64,000 nt of DNA, from positions 5,890,001-5,954,000 of the forward strand of contig JAZARR010000214.1 in NCBI GenBank assembly GCA_037389465.1, read 5' to 3'. The translations under genes were made by a program, and so were the position numbers. The notes below the pieces were generated by a model. It had not been told where the DNA came from, searched no databases, and saw only the letters and a list, made by a program, of their open reading frames with translations. The first letter of the stretch is position 1; each line of letters starts with the position of its first letter. This stretch comes from Baylisascaris procyonis (Eukaryota > Nematoda > Chromadorea > Rhabditida > Ascarididae). Positions 53,344 to 64,000 of the stretch are shown piece after piece.

Positions 53344-56300
53344 CAGTCTGTACTGGGAGTTATGTACAACGTTGTTCGATGAGCATGTCTCGCGTGCCAA
53401 GTGAAAAAGAAATCCATAAAGATACCGCTGAAAACTGCGATCAAGAAATGGATGAAGAATATGTGTGGCATATGCGGATTTTTAGCATATATGACTCCCA
53501 CTTCATAGCATCATAAAGTTGGTGATACAATTTTAAAGTATTCCATGACGGACCGAGAAAATATTCGGGACGAATGACTCGGAACCTTGGCACAGTGAAC
53601 TCTTATTCTCGGTGAAAAACATTAAAGAATGACTTACCTGCCCATAGCAATAGGCAAGTAGACGATTGACATGTCGGTTTTCTTCTTCCGCAGCGTTTGA
53701 GCGTTGCAATTGAGCTTCTTTGCTTTTACCAAGACGTCTATAAAGAGCGTTTGATTGCAAGACAAGCAACGCAAGATGAATCAATATTAATTATATGCAG
53801 CTGCATAAAAATGAGGGGTAATTTTATCCAATATGATGAATATGAGCATTACTAATTAAATACTAAAAGAGTGGCATCATAGAAGTTTGCACAATATATG
53901 GAAAAAATCGCAATGATGCACCTCTATCTCATTGGTTCGGTTGCTCATTCTAGAAAGGATTCATTTTGTTGGTACCTCAAACGTTATAAAATAAAAACCC
54001 GAATTGTTAATCAATAATATTTTCGAGATTTTTCGTGCTGAATTCTTATCGTTAACTAATCGTTCCATTCATAGAGTATTTTCACAAACTACCGGGATAC
54101 GGGAAAAGTTCCAGAACATACGAGTATAAGATATTTCAGCGCCCATAGCTGTTACATTGAAGCTGAGATATTCCGTCACACCCTCGAAATGAATTCTCGT
54201 CGATGCTATGAACGCAAATATTCTTTCATGATAAGTAGTGAATCTGTATCTAACGTGTTCGATAAGTGCAAGCAAATTAGATTTCCCTATATCGGCCAAA
54301 ATCGTCAATATTAGAGAGCTATGAATTTCAGCAGCAAAAGAAAACATAGACGTTGCAACATTCGTACGTATTTGAACGTTACACATTATTTTTGATTAAA
54401 ACTTTTATTGCAGCTAATAATTTGACCAAATTGGCCAGCTAAATTATTTTTCCCATAAATCTATCCTATATTCTTTGACAAAAATATAGCATAGCAAGCT
54501 ACTCTTCAAATATATGAACACATATGATCACTGATAGAGAATACTCGTAATGAACGCTCTAAACTATACGCTCGTAGCGAAGAGGTGAATCACTGCTTCA
54601 AGAAAGCAATAATGTGAAAGCAGACCAAACCATACGTGCCCACAAATTCTGCACAATTTTCAATTAATCCCAACCAATGAATCAATAATGCGGATTATAG
54701 AGCGAATGAAAAAATCACCTGCGTGTATCTCGTGCCATCGTACGTGGTGTGAACGTTAATGCCGATATTTGACCACCATCAACACCAAGAAGAGGTAGAG
54801 CAGAAATTGGATCCATCTTATCGGCTAGAACCTCTCTTGCGACGATGCGTTTCTGTTCGGCGATAACTGCACGATGATTTGATGCGTTTTCAATGTGACG
54901 TTGACGTTGAATGCTATGATGGATGAACTTCGAATTGTGCGCACGCAACATATGCTAAAATAAATGGTTAACGGAGCCAAGGTCGCAAGCAAGCTGATCC
55001 GCGGTGGAAGTATTTCATCGATAGCGAGATTTTTCTCAATGCAAGCAACGATACTACTAGCCAACAAATAAGGATCAATATTCACTTCCTTCCTTCTAGT
55101 CATGCCTAGCCTCTTTTCTTGCCCGGAAATGTCCACTGCGGAAATAGATCCAACCGAGAGAATTTCTCATTCACTTCCCTCTGGTCCCTCTTTTGCCGAA
55201 AAATTCTATTCGTCAACGTCTACGTGAAACCACACAAAAGGTAGCAAAACTTAGTCGGACGAGAATGGCAAGCAAGCAACTTTATTCAACATACTTGAAG
55301 TTTTGGAGGCATTCGCAAAGTTGGCGTGCCATCGTCATATACGAAGTAAGAAAAGGCCGAATTAGAAGATCCAGAAGAGCCAGAAGGTCCTATTCGACGG
55401 CCGACCCTCTCACGCATTTCTCTGCGCGGTGCGTCTGCTGGTTCGGGCGTTTCGGGCCTCATTCCACTGGAATCAGCGGCGCTCGAAGTATACCCCTTGT
55501 AGATAGGAATCTGAACGTCACCAACAGTATCATGTCGTTGGCAGGGAAGTTGGGATTCCCAGCCAAAACTAATTCATTTATGAGATTAAAAAAAAAAAAA
55601 AAAAAAACTCAGCCAGAAACTATAGCGACTGTGAAGATCTCAGAATATAAATTTGCCTTTAAAGCAATATCCAAAGTATAAGTTCATAGTTTAAAGCAAA
55701 AAATTCGCAATTAGATATTCAGAATGCTGTTGAAATCTTCCACAATTCATCAAACAATAAAACGATACTGCATTCAACAATATAATCAATTACTCTCAAA
55801 CGTGAACTAAATCCTAAATCCAACACTGATCGAAAGCAGCGAATAATTTAAACATTACACATCGATGATCACTGTGGAATAAGCAAAAAAAAAAATTCGT
55901 TCAAGGACTATTAATCAAAATTTGGTTCGACCAGCAGCGAATTTAGATGGCTAAAGAAAATGGCCACCACCAAAAAAAGTGATTAAAACTCCCTCAAGAC
56001 TGGAAGGAGACTTCACTTCAATCATGTGAAATGAAATCATATTCGTAATATACAATAGATTGAAGAAGTGCTAAGGTTTTATGACATTCAGCAGCGATGA
56101 CAGAATTGAAGATTTTCTACCGCCGAATTTCCTCTAGAAGATTTCGTTGCAGCGATTAAATGCATTTCCTGAAGGAACACCATTTGATAAGAATGTAATA
56201 ACATTGAACTCGATGGACTCCTTGGAAAGACATTTATAAAGGATTAGAACAGAGGCAACATTGAAATTCATTTGCATCGTAATACCTCGCTGGGTGTTGC

Positions 56301-57140
56301 GCGAGATGAATTCGCCCTCGCCAGATTATTGTGACTGCGAGAGGGTGGCAGTTTTCTTGCGTTTGATGAAGCGTTTCGCAGATCCTGCGTCGATATCCCA
56401 CGTTTTAGCAAGCCACGACCATCGCAACTGAAGATCAAAAAGACGGCTGGCTACTGCGACCACGTGGAACAGTGGCTAACAACAAGGTGCCCTCTGCTGA
56501 CCTAGGGATGTTGGAAGGATATGGAAGCCGTAGCCTGGCTATATAGTCCCATGGCCCAGCGCCACCTAGAAAAGGAAACCGGTGTTCCGATAGCCTACAA
56601 CTTTATTTACTAGACCGAAGGTTTAATATTGCGATTTCGCGGATAACATTTCCGGGGATGTCGTTTCCTCCAGCATTTCCTCTTACCGAATCCCGCTCAA
56701 AAATTCCGCCACCATGTAGAGCATGAGGATCGTTACTTAAAATATATAAGAAAATCATTATCGGAATTGAAGTGCACCGGTCTGCACTCATCATCACTTT
56801 GTTACATACAGGCTATGACGCAAAAATGATTCCTAGCATCGTTCTCCATCTCTCATCTATTCATTCTTTCTCCACACGCTTTACCTCTATCAGTAAAGTC
56901 ATCATTTAGTCTTCATCACACAATCCTCATCGTAATAAGTTACTCTCGATCTATCATAATAACTTCAAACGTGTACATTCGACGATCGTCGTCGAGCTGC
57001 TGCATTTTCTGCAGATGATATTCGGCTAATAGCCGACGTTGTCGCTCCTGTTTCAACGCTTCTTTCTCTTCTTCATACATAGCCATAAGATGGTTGTTAC
57101 GTCGTTGTAGGGCTTTCAATTGGGTTTCTGTTGCACGCAT
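53344..57140 (-). CDS. Basic coiled-coil protein, multi-exon, not recognised (3' end uncertain)
   Basis: Minus-strand model: 57140-56964, 55510-55295, 55219-55175, 54954-54719, 53737-53638, 53427-53344; all phases join (0,0,0,2,0,0). The ATG at 57140 lies 10 bases after ATATTTCAG (minus strand), as for a trans-spliced start. The first exon is a charged coiled coil (QLKALQRRNNHLMAMYEEEK, QERQRRLLAEYHLQKMQQLD). Next is a Pro/Ser-rich segment (PETPEPADAPRREMRERVGR) with YFVYDDGTPTLRMPPKLQ, then basic helical sequence (FRQKRDQRE, HHSIQRQRHIENASNHRAVI), GQISALTFTPRTMARDTRR and NAAEEENRHVNRLLAYCYGQ. About 285 residues are covered. No catalytic motif, signal peptide or clear membrane segment is seen. 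The first, second, fourth and fifth exons are the safest; the third and sixth depend on splice choice. The C-terminus was not fixed. I do not recognise the family; a structural or cytoskeletal role is only a guess. Confidence 0.55.
55511..56963. other. Intron 1 of the coiled-coil gene, with a GC-richer island
   Basis: Mostly AT-rich. About 56280-56600 is markedly GC-richer than its surroundings (for example CTCGCTGGGTGTTGCGCGAG and CATGGCCCAGCGCCACC) with no long coding frame on either strand, so it could be a decayed mobile element, a structured ncRNA or a small regulatory island. The plus-strand frame at 55193-55681 overlaps the minus-strand exon and is its shadow. Confidence 0.4.
55589..55607. 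repeat. Poly(A) run
   Basis: Nineteen A on the plus strand. Read on the minus strand it is a T-run upstream of alternative acceptors for the second coiled-coil exon. Confidence 0.9.
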
Positions 57141-57150
57141 CGTTGTTGTG

Positions 57151-57856
57151 CTGAAATATTGTAAATATAAGCACCATTAGCAATAGCAGAAAGTATTTTC
57201 TCCATTACGCAATATAGCTGAACCCATGATCGCCTGGAAACGAAATCATTGTTCAGTTTAACTCTTCAAAAAATAAAAGCATTGCTGTGCCCAGATGAGA
57301 TTTATTAGAATAGTTTCGACTGCACTCAGATTATTGCAAAATATCGTTAGGCGAGTTTTCGAGTGCTGAGATTTTGAGAGTGTGGCATCGCCTAAAACTC
57401 AAGTAAGGAAGTCGTTTGTAATATGAGCATTCTGAAACCATGAATACGTTGGTCCAGCCAGTCGATCCAAAACCAGCAACTTTAAAAAAAAAAAATTTCA
57501 GCTTCTACATGGTTGGAAAGACTCACTTTCGAAGGTTGACGACAACCTCACATTTTCAGAAGTGATCTAATCACCAAATTATTTGTCAACACAAAGCAAC
57601 GTTGTTGGATTTTAAAGGAACTTAAGCTAATCATTTGCAAACGAAGACAAATTCGCTCTGCAATCTACCAAAAGCAGCCTGGTGTTGATCACGCTGACTA
57701 AACATTTGCTCACCTATAGGATGTAATCTCTAAACTATTCGCCAAACACTTCCAATCTTTGTATATGAACTATGAAGCTATCCCATCCAGCAGAAAAGGG
57801 ATTATTGCACGCAACGAAAGAACTCCTTTTTTCGAGCCTCCGGTTTCTATTCGACG
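57151..57856. other. 5' flank of the coiled-coil gene
   Basis: Holds the acceptor at 57151-57160 (minus strand) and otherwise AT-rich sequence. No exon was recognised. Confidence 0.5.
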
Positions 57857-58104
57857 ACGCACCCCCGTAAAAGAAATCTTCGTTGGACGATGATACAGCT
57901 CGCACCCCAAAAGCGCACCGCAATAAAAGAACGTCGGACGACGATACAGCTCGCACCCCAATAAAAGAAACCTCCGTTGGACGACGATACAGCTCGCACC
58001 CCAAAAGCGCACCCCAGTAAAAGAAACCTCCGTTGGACGACGATACAGCTCGCACCCCAAAAGCGCACCCCAATAAAAGAAACCTCCGTTGGACGACGAT
58101 AACA
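57857..58104. repeat. Minisatellite, about 4-5 units of 54-62 bp
   Basis: Units contain AAAAGAAACCTCCGTTGG, then ACGACGATACAGCTCGCACC and CCAAAAGCGCACCCCA. Indels make unit length variable, and one unit lacks the AAGCGCACC part. Much GC-richer than its surroundings. All three minus-strand frames stay open across it, giving repeated CELYRRP / RAVSSSN / ASCIVVQRR peptides; this follows from the unit having few stops and is no proof of coding. Confidence 0.9.
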
Positions 58105-60933
58105 CCTCCACCTTAGCCCACGACCTCCACGAACGAACAATGACGGTGGACTGGGCAATAACAGTCCATATATACCCTACTCATAGCATCAAAGCGACAC
58201 TTACAAGAGCATTTCATAGTGCGGACTGCTCTACGATCACAATCAAACTCTCTACGATCGCCAGCGCGAGCTGCTTGCTCTACGATCAAAATCGGTGCAC
58301 TGTAGACGAATGACTCCGACAAGAGTATTGCGACACGGACGATTGCAGCGCGAACAATGGCGGCGCGGATGACTATGTTATGTGACTAAAGAAAGACATT
58401 CAGAGAGCAAATTTTCACCACTCCAATTTAATAGAACATCGCTCAAGGCTCATATCGCTAGCACTGTGTTCCATCCACTACTGAAAAACGTAAATAATGA
58501 TTGCAAAGTATATTACAAAAACATTACGTCAGTGCGCTTCATATAGATTCCTTATTCGCCTCAACATGGATTTCGAACTTCTCTATTCATCTCTCTTCCG
58601 CCGTTTTAATCAATCATTCGTTCAATTCTTTTCATATTCTCTGAGCATTTTTGTGATGATTTTTTTTTGATATTTTGAAAACTTTCCTTTTGGTGGTTGT
58701 GTTGGAACTCGATTCCTTTTCAAACTGCGCTCCTTCTTTCATCTAATTTCCTCGCTCTGAGGGTATATGTTTGCCTTGTTTTTTGCTTTCTGAAAATAAT
58801 GGGGCTGAAAAACCTCTACAACCTTACCATAAAATATTGCATTTGTTTCTTTTACATTATTTTGTAAGAGAAATTTTTGCTGCGAAGCCTGAGAAACAAG
58901 TGTAGTCTATAATATGTACGCTTCACCATGAACGTTCACTATCTGACCACAAATTATATCAATCACCTTTTAATCGCTAACGATATGCGTTATCAGATTT
59001 GTTGCTTTACGCTTAAAGTATTATTGACATCGTTATACTAACAAATAATAATACTGCTTGGATGAATGATGACTAAAGCGCGAAATTGCTCCATTTTCCG
59101 GTAGCGCAGTCGAAATTTGCGCAAATGGACTATTGATGGCGAACAACTGCTGAAAGCTTGAAAAATAAACGGCATCTTCATTATGCACCCCATAAAGTGT
59201 GAGAAAAACATGAAATGAGTGTATTGTTTGCATTTTTAATGGCGGCAACCTTGTCGATTATGGAATTATAAGCAAAATATAGGTTATTATGAGCTTTAAT
59301 ATCAGTGCACCTATAGCGCGACTTAGTCAGTTAAACAACGCCTTTGGAAAACCGGCGGCTGCATATTCTTGGACAACCTTACTTGTGAGGAAAACTTTCA
59401 TTTTCCATTATAAGACTGCGGTTGTCTAGGTAGTGAAAAAACGCTGAATAGCGAGCGGACTATGAAGCGAACGACCTTCAGTTTGGCATGTTAGCTATGC
59501 AATTTTTTTTTTGCCCTTTTAAGCGATGAAGCAAACATCACCTGAATGAATTTCTGTTGAAAATGCAAATTTACTTATCTAAGCAATTATTGTGCAAAAA
59601 ATTCGATATGGGAATAATAAGTCGATGGAGATAACGCAGTTTAAAATACGCTTTTAAAATTTAACTTTGCAAATGTGCACTATAACTATGTCGTTGCGCG
59701 CACATGCACAAATATTTATTTATGTATGCATGTCTGTCTTCTTAACGGTAGTTTCAAGTGGGAAATCGTTGAAGTTGAAATTTTGTGGGTATCTTCAACT
59801 CATTGGATGACAGTCGTATCTCATAGCTCATGGTGAAATAGCAGTATGGAAAGAAGTTGTATACAGCTGAAGGTTCAAAAGAAACTCGAGCATCACTTCT
59901 ATAAGCGTGAAATCGGTCATTATAAAGTCATGTAAACATACATATAAATACCGTGCATTATATGATATAATTAATTACAGCGCTAATAATTCTACAAAAA
60001 TAATATTGTCGAATACGGTTCCAAGTTTGGACTACCGTAGAAGAAAAATGCGAAAAAGCATAGCTGCTGATATTGTGGTCCGTATATTATAAGATTTGAA
60101 AAGAGGTTGCGCTGTGAAAGGCGGTTGCAGGTAGTGCCTGTCAAGTGAGAAATGAGCCACTCTTGAATATAGCTTCCGGCAACTATGTGCAATGCCAGAG
60201 ATTGCCAATCAAAAGCAACGCTCCACACAATCGGCACTCGTTTTCTTCAAATCCACCACCTCTAATTGATGTCTTCAGCGTCGATTAACAATGGAACATG
60301 CATGCGGAGCTTTTTTTAGAGCTCTCGGAGCATTCTAGTGGAAAAGTAAGTGATGTTCATGCAAGAACACCATGAAGATGGTTAATTCACTAGAGTTACT
60401 TATATCCTTCACAATCTCACTAGTTTGACCGATCGGGCAACACCTCAGTCGGTTGGATCGGGTTGGGTAAGAACGTATCTCCCCAGCTCCCTTCCTCCTT
60501 CACCTCTTATCTTAGCCTGTCGATGATGTATATTCTTATCGGTTTTCATGCTTATTGCGTTCTTGCAGAAGTCGTTGTATCGTCCTTCTGATTTAATTGA
60601 TATAGAAATATTACCATTAATATTCAGATTTAGTTGACAAAAAAATATTACCAATTGAATGGACGCTAAGCTAATGTGCACATAGTCGGCTACTGGACAG
60701 CATATGCACAGGGGCAGATAAAATATGCAAATATTCACCGAAAAATGACACATAAACTTATTTGCAGATGTGCATAAATTCGTCTAGGTTTGTTTATGCA
60801 AATATGAAAGGAGATTTTAGATTGTAACCTGAGAGCTGCATCATTGTCACGAACGTCGTGCTCAATGGATGGTTTTGATGATGTGGAGAGTAATAGACCG
60901 AGGTTATTCTTGTTTTGTAGATTTTACTTCTTT
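58105..60933. other. Intergenic stretch, no gene recognised
   Basis: From 58105 to about 58375 it is GC-richer with three CTCTACGATC motifs (58230-58290). The rest is AT-rich. A TGTCTGTCTT tract followed by TAGTTTCAAG sits at about 59728-59760 and resembles the dispersed repeat at 2456 and 40997. Short frames here have no recognisable motifs. Confidence 0.45.
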
Positions 60934-60935
60934 AG
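60925..60935 (+). promoter_or_regulatory. Candidate SL trans-splice acceptor of the membrane-protein gene
   Basis: TACTTCTTTAG ends at 60935, nine bases before the ATG at 60945. Another acceptor-like TGTTTTGTAG ends at 60920. Confidence 0.4.
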
Positions 60936-60944
60936 CTAGTATAG

Positions 60945-62435
60945 ATGGCAGTGGAAAAACGCATATGTTTCGATGTGGAGAGACGAAAGACGGAAATGTT
61001 TTATTCAAAAATTTCAACTGAAATTGCTGTCATTGATTGCTTTCGAATGTGATCAAATCGTTTAAATCTTTTCTATAATTTCTTCTGGAAAAACTTTTCT
61101 TGCGCATAAATCTCAACAGTCTTTTCTTTTCTTCTTTATCATACAGTAACATCGCCCTATTATTTTTGTTTAAAAAATGCGCATAATTTTTAAGGGCCAT
61201 AGAAAAAGAATAGTGGCACTAAAAATTTTGCAAATAATATTCCATTTTGCAACCAACAATGCCCACTTGTACAAGTAGTAAATGCAATTGCATAGATCAT
61301 CTCAGCGAAATTGGGAGTCACTTTGATTTGACTTGTTGTGAAAAATGATCAACCAATAATTCACTATATTTCCAAATGAAATGTGAGCGCTTTCTTTTAG
61401 ACAACTCGCATCAACATCAGTCTTCCAGTTGGTGGTATCGTTGCATTTTATTTTTGCTCTATTTCTTCTCATCCTTCTGTTAGTTGGCCATTCCGTTGGT
61501 GTGCCTTCACCATCATTCATCACGTTGTTGGTGCTCGAGTCGGTTATTGCTTTCGTTGGACTATGCGCTCTCTCCTATAATAGCCTTAGTCAGTTTGTCT
61601 ATCTTACGAGTGTGATGTTACTTTTACAAATTTAAAGAATTTTAGGAGTTAAATTGAATCAAAAATGGCACTAAAACTTTGAAATTATCTGTCGCTTTTG
61701 CATGAACAAATGACCATAAGAAGTATGTCGCCTACAGGTCTATCTTTTGAGAAATGGTATTAGCTAACTAAACACCAGCGTAGTCATCATATCTGTCATA
61801 CTCGGGTCACTACAAGACGATGTTACCTCCAAACAACATTGCTGAGGCTATAAGTTCCCTAAGACGTTTATTAGGGATGTGATAATTTAACAGCTAAATT
61901 CTTATAATCGCTTGTCTAGGTTAGTTCTGCCTGTAAAAATGCTTCCATTTTTAGTCACCATATGAAACGGATCACCTTTTTTAGATAAAACCTGGGCATT
62001 ATTGTTGGACTGATTGCATTGTAGAAATTTACTGAAAGTTTCCATGAAAATTAGCTGATGAAAACTCCATAAGAAAGATAATTCACAAAAAAACGGAAAT
62101 AAAAAGTTTCAAAGTCATTCCTCTCATGAGACAGGTATGTGTTATACGTTAGAAGGTAAATCATGCTGGAAAAAAATGTTGGAAAATTCAATTTCCGTTT
62201 CTAAAGCATATCTGATGCTTAGGTAGTATTTATACGGCTGTCACATTTATGTGAATTTGTAAATTTAGAGTTGCGTCTTGTTTATATTTTGTTGAATGTT
62301 CTAACATCGATCGCAGCGATAAGTTGGGCATTCTACCTGTTCATCATACCGAACGATCAACAATTTTATAAAGCATTTATAATGATATTTCTATTCATTT
62401 TACAGGTTTTGTTTATTCTCACATTGAAATTTTGA
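60945..62435 (+). CDS. Small four-pass membrane protein, family not recognised
   Basis: Exons 60945-61048, 61401-61609 and 62269-62435; phases match (2, then 1), giving 159 aa ending in TGA. The first exon is hydrophilic (MAVEKRICFDVERRKTEM). The second encodes two hydrophobic segments (LVVSLHFIFALFLLILLLVG and SFITLLVLESVIAFVGLCAL) separated by a short polar loop. The third encodes two more (LVYILLNVLTSIAAISWAF and AFIMIFLFILQVLFILTL) with a short loop PNDQQFYK, and ends three residues later. This 4-TM layout resembles several small nematode tetraspan-like or MARVEL-like families, but I cannot name one and see no tetraspanin CCG motif. Donor AT|GTGATC of exon 1 and A|GTGTGA of exon 2 are weak, so exon 1 and the junction may be wrong; exons 2 and 3 are the more secure parts. 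Confidence 0.6.
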
Positions 62436-63016
62436 GTGAATGCATTGTGAAATTTATAGCAGCTATATAACTATGCCATTACGATTGCTATCGTATTCAC
62501 TTTAGCACAATACTGTAGAAAATATCCTCGAATGAATCGCCATCTCGGAGACTAGAAAAATCAGGTAACCCACTTGAGTAGATTTAGGGTCGTCGTCCAG
62601 AAAGTTTAGAGAACTAGAAAGCCACGATGATTTTTTCAAAGAAATGGGATATTTTGACTTATCTTGACAGGTCATCATGAAAATATGCCTAATTTAATAC
62701 GTAGAAAAGTGATGGAATTGTCTTTCTATACAGTAACTTCCGGGTCTTGTCACTGCTCAGGAATACAGTAACAAACAAAAGAAGCCCATTAAAATATCTG
62801 AAATATTATCGTAAATTAAACCAATCATCGTTGGTAAATAAGTGCACAGTCACTCTGAGTATTTTTGAAAACACCTAGAAACATCATCAATTCCTTCAGT
62901 AAAAAGATATAAAAGTGAAGGCGAATATATGAATCATTTGTGTATGCTGTTCATGCATAGAATATGTGCCTTTATTGAGATGGTTATTTCTTCTCCGAAT
63001 CTCTGACGGTTATTTT
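62436..63016. other. Intergenic, nothing recognised
   Basis: AT-rich spacer between the membrane-protein gene and the next plus-strand gene. No poly(A) signal AATAAA is seen close after the stop at 62435. Confidence 0.5.
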
Positions 63017-63026
63017 TTTTTTACAG

Positions 63027-64000
63027 TTTGGAATGGCAGGTATAGCAGCATTTCTTGGTCACAAACCTTTGCCGAACTTCTGCAGAAGAAGCCAAATGTT
63101 GATGACGCTAAGCACATTACCTTCCGAGTCGCAAGTTCAAGTCATCAAGCGCAATGGTTAGTTTCACTCTTTTTTTTTGCTAACAGAATTAATAATATTC
63201 ACGAATATTTATTATAACTTATGAACATATGATCTTCAGAAATTAATATACATATGTGGCATCTTGAAAATCGGGAGGGAAAGGAGGTAAAGAGATAGGA
63301 AGGAGGCAGGAGGGGGAGGGGAGAAGCGGTTAATTCTTCTTGGATGACCCTCGGACAAAGTTGTTTGGTTAGCGATGGTTATTATCCGTACAACGTGAAT
63401 CGAAGTGGGTTTCTGTTGATGTTCATCAGTAGCGAAAGCAGCAATACAACAGCGGTAATGGACGATCGATCAGTAAAGGATAGGAATGTAAAAGTGAAAA
63501 AGATTGATGGTTATGGCTGTCCTGATTTATTCGGTCTCACGGATCAGAATCACAATAAATTAGTTGTTATAAATGTCCACCAACTCTATACTTTTAAAAA
63601 TCAACGAAAACAGTAAAAAGACAATATTAGATAATTTTATTATTCCGAAGACTAATGAGTATATTTTAGCTTTCATGGCGCGATATCTTTATTTTCAGTA
63701 TTTTATTTTTATATCTCGGGCCATCATTTTTTTTTAATATTCTATTGTTTATGCCATTGTTTGCTTAATTTCATTGTTAGCTTGAAAAAAATATGATATA
63801 TTTAAGCTAGCGATCAAATTCATGAAAGCAAATCATCGTTGGCTAAGAAAATGAGAAAAATTAAAATTGAGCGAAAGATCTCTTCAAAGGAATCCACTCA
63901 AAAGACATCATCAAGTGCTACAAGTGGGGCAACATCAAACGATCGCACTCGTCGAGACTCATTCAATGCAAATCGAAGGAAATTGATGCGTGAAATTGGT
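63027..64000 (+). CDS. 5' part of an unrecognised Ser/Lys/Arg-rich protein gene (runs off the window)
   Basis: Two exons are visible: 63027-63156 and 63807 to beyond the window. The acceptor T-run then ACAG ends at 63026. The first exon reads FG then MAGIAAFLGHKPLPNFCRR and QVQVIKRN, leaving at phase 1. The second enters with matching phase (ASDQIHESKSSLAKK) and continues with a basic, Ser/Thr-rich, probably disordered sequence (KMRKIKIERKISSKEST, SNDRTRRDSFNANRRKLMRE). The ATG at 63033 lies six bases after the acceptor, so the gene may start here by trans-splicing; otherwise this is an internal phase-0 exon. The abundance of Lys/Arg suggests a nucleic-acid-binding or nuclear protein (inference only). 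A 90-codon frame in the intron (63344-63616) may be an alternative exon. Confidence 0.5.
63265..63325. repeat. Purine-rich GGA/AGG tract
   Basis: About 60 bases, almost pure G/A (GGGAGGGAAAGGAGG and GGAGGCAGGAGGGGGAGGGG), inside the intron of the right-edge gene. It could form a triplex or a G-quadruplex. Confidence 0.75.
63344..63616 (+). other. Possible alternative exon or small ORF in the intron of the right-edge gene
   Basis: A 90-codon open frame with balanced composition (includes SDGYYPYNVNRSGF and YGCPDLFGLTDQNHNKL), less AT-biased than neighbouring frames. No clear acceptor-donor pair with fitting phase was found, so it stays a candidate only. Confidence 0.25.

Noticed and set aside
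54069..54386. 105-codon minus-strand frame between two coiled-coil exons
   Set aside because: The flanking exons (54954-54719 and 53737-53638) join in phase without it, it lacks a good acceptor, and I see no motif. A separate small exon cannot be fully excluded.
55193..55681. Longest open frame of the window (162 codons, plus strand)
   Set aside because: It lies opposite a minus-strand exon (55510-55295) whose frame has better composition, good splice sites and phase agreement with its neighbours. The plus frame ends in a poly-Lys run from the poly(A) tract.
57735..58158. Cys/Arg repeat protein encoded by the minisatellite
   Set aside because: Three overlapping frames are open at once, which reflects a stop-poor repeat unit and not selection for one protein.

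Overview
The window looks like nuclear DNA from a parasitic nematode, probably of the filarial/spirurid type (inference). It is strongly AT-rich. Genes are cut into small exons by introns that end in TTTCAG, TTTTAG or TTGCAG, and several candidate start codons lie 6-11 bases after a strong splice acceptor with no nearby upstream exon, as expected for spliced-leader trans-splicing. It is certainly an animal, because it carries a SOX HMG-box gene. No bacterial operons, CRISPR arrays or intact transposase genes are visible.

Left part (1-13.1 kb): a serine/glycine/FG-rich exon on the minus strand at the edge, then a complete 15-exon gene for CPSF2 (CPSF100, cleavage and polyadenylation factor), reconstructed exon by exon to 842 residues with every splice phase matching. 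Its introns hold a long (TA)n tract and a 13-copy, 32-bp minisatellite.

Middle (13.1-42.2 kb): about 28 kb with almost no convincing coding sequence. It holds one exon-like ORF (13.9 kb), many TA and TG/CA microsatellites, and a 23-bp inverted repeat at 22.2 kb that would fold into a pre-miRNA-sized hairpin. This desert lies directly upstream of a five-exon SOX transcription factor gene (42.2-46.6 kb), whose HMG box is split by two introns.

Right part (46.6-64 kb): a tandem satellite with a 513-518 bp period (48.5-51.7 kb); a minus-strand multi-exon gene for a basic coiled-coil protein (about 57.15-53.3 kb, not recognised); a minisatellite at 57.9-58.1 kb just 5' of it; a small plus-strand gene for a four-pass membrane protein (60.9-62.4 kb); and the first exons of another plus-strand gene that runs off the right edge (63.0 kb onward).

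The genes do not form an obvious functional unit. CPSF2 acts in mRNA 3'-end formation and the SOX protein in transcriptional control of development. The most noteworthy unexplained items are the satellite with its shared subtype markers, the 22.2-kb hairpin, the desert in front of the SOX gene, and the unrecognised genes on the right. Intron-exon models were made by eye from phase and splice consensus; none is backed by transcripts.
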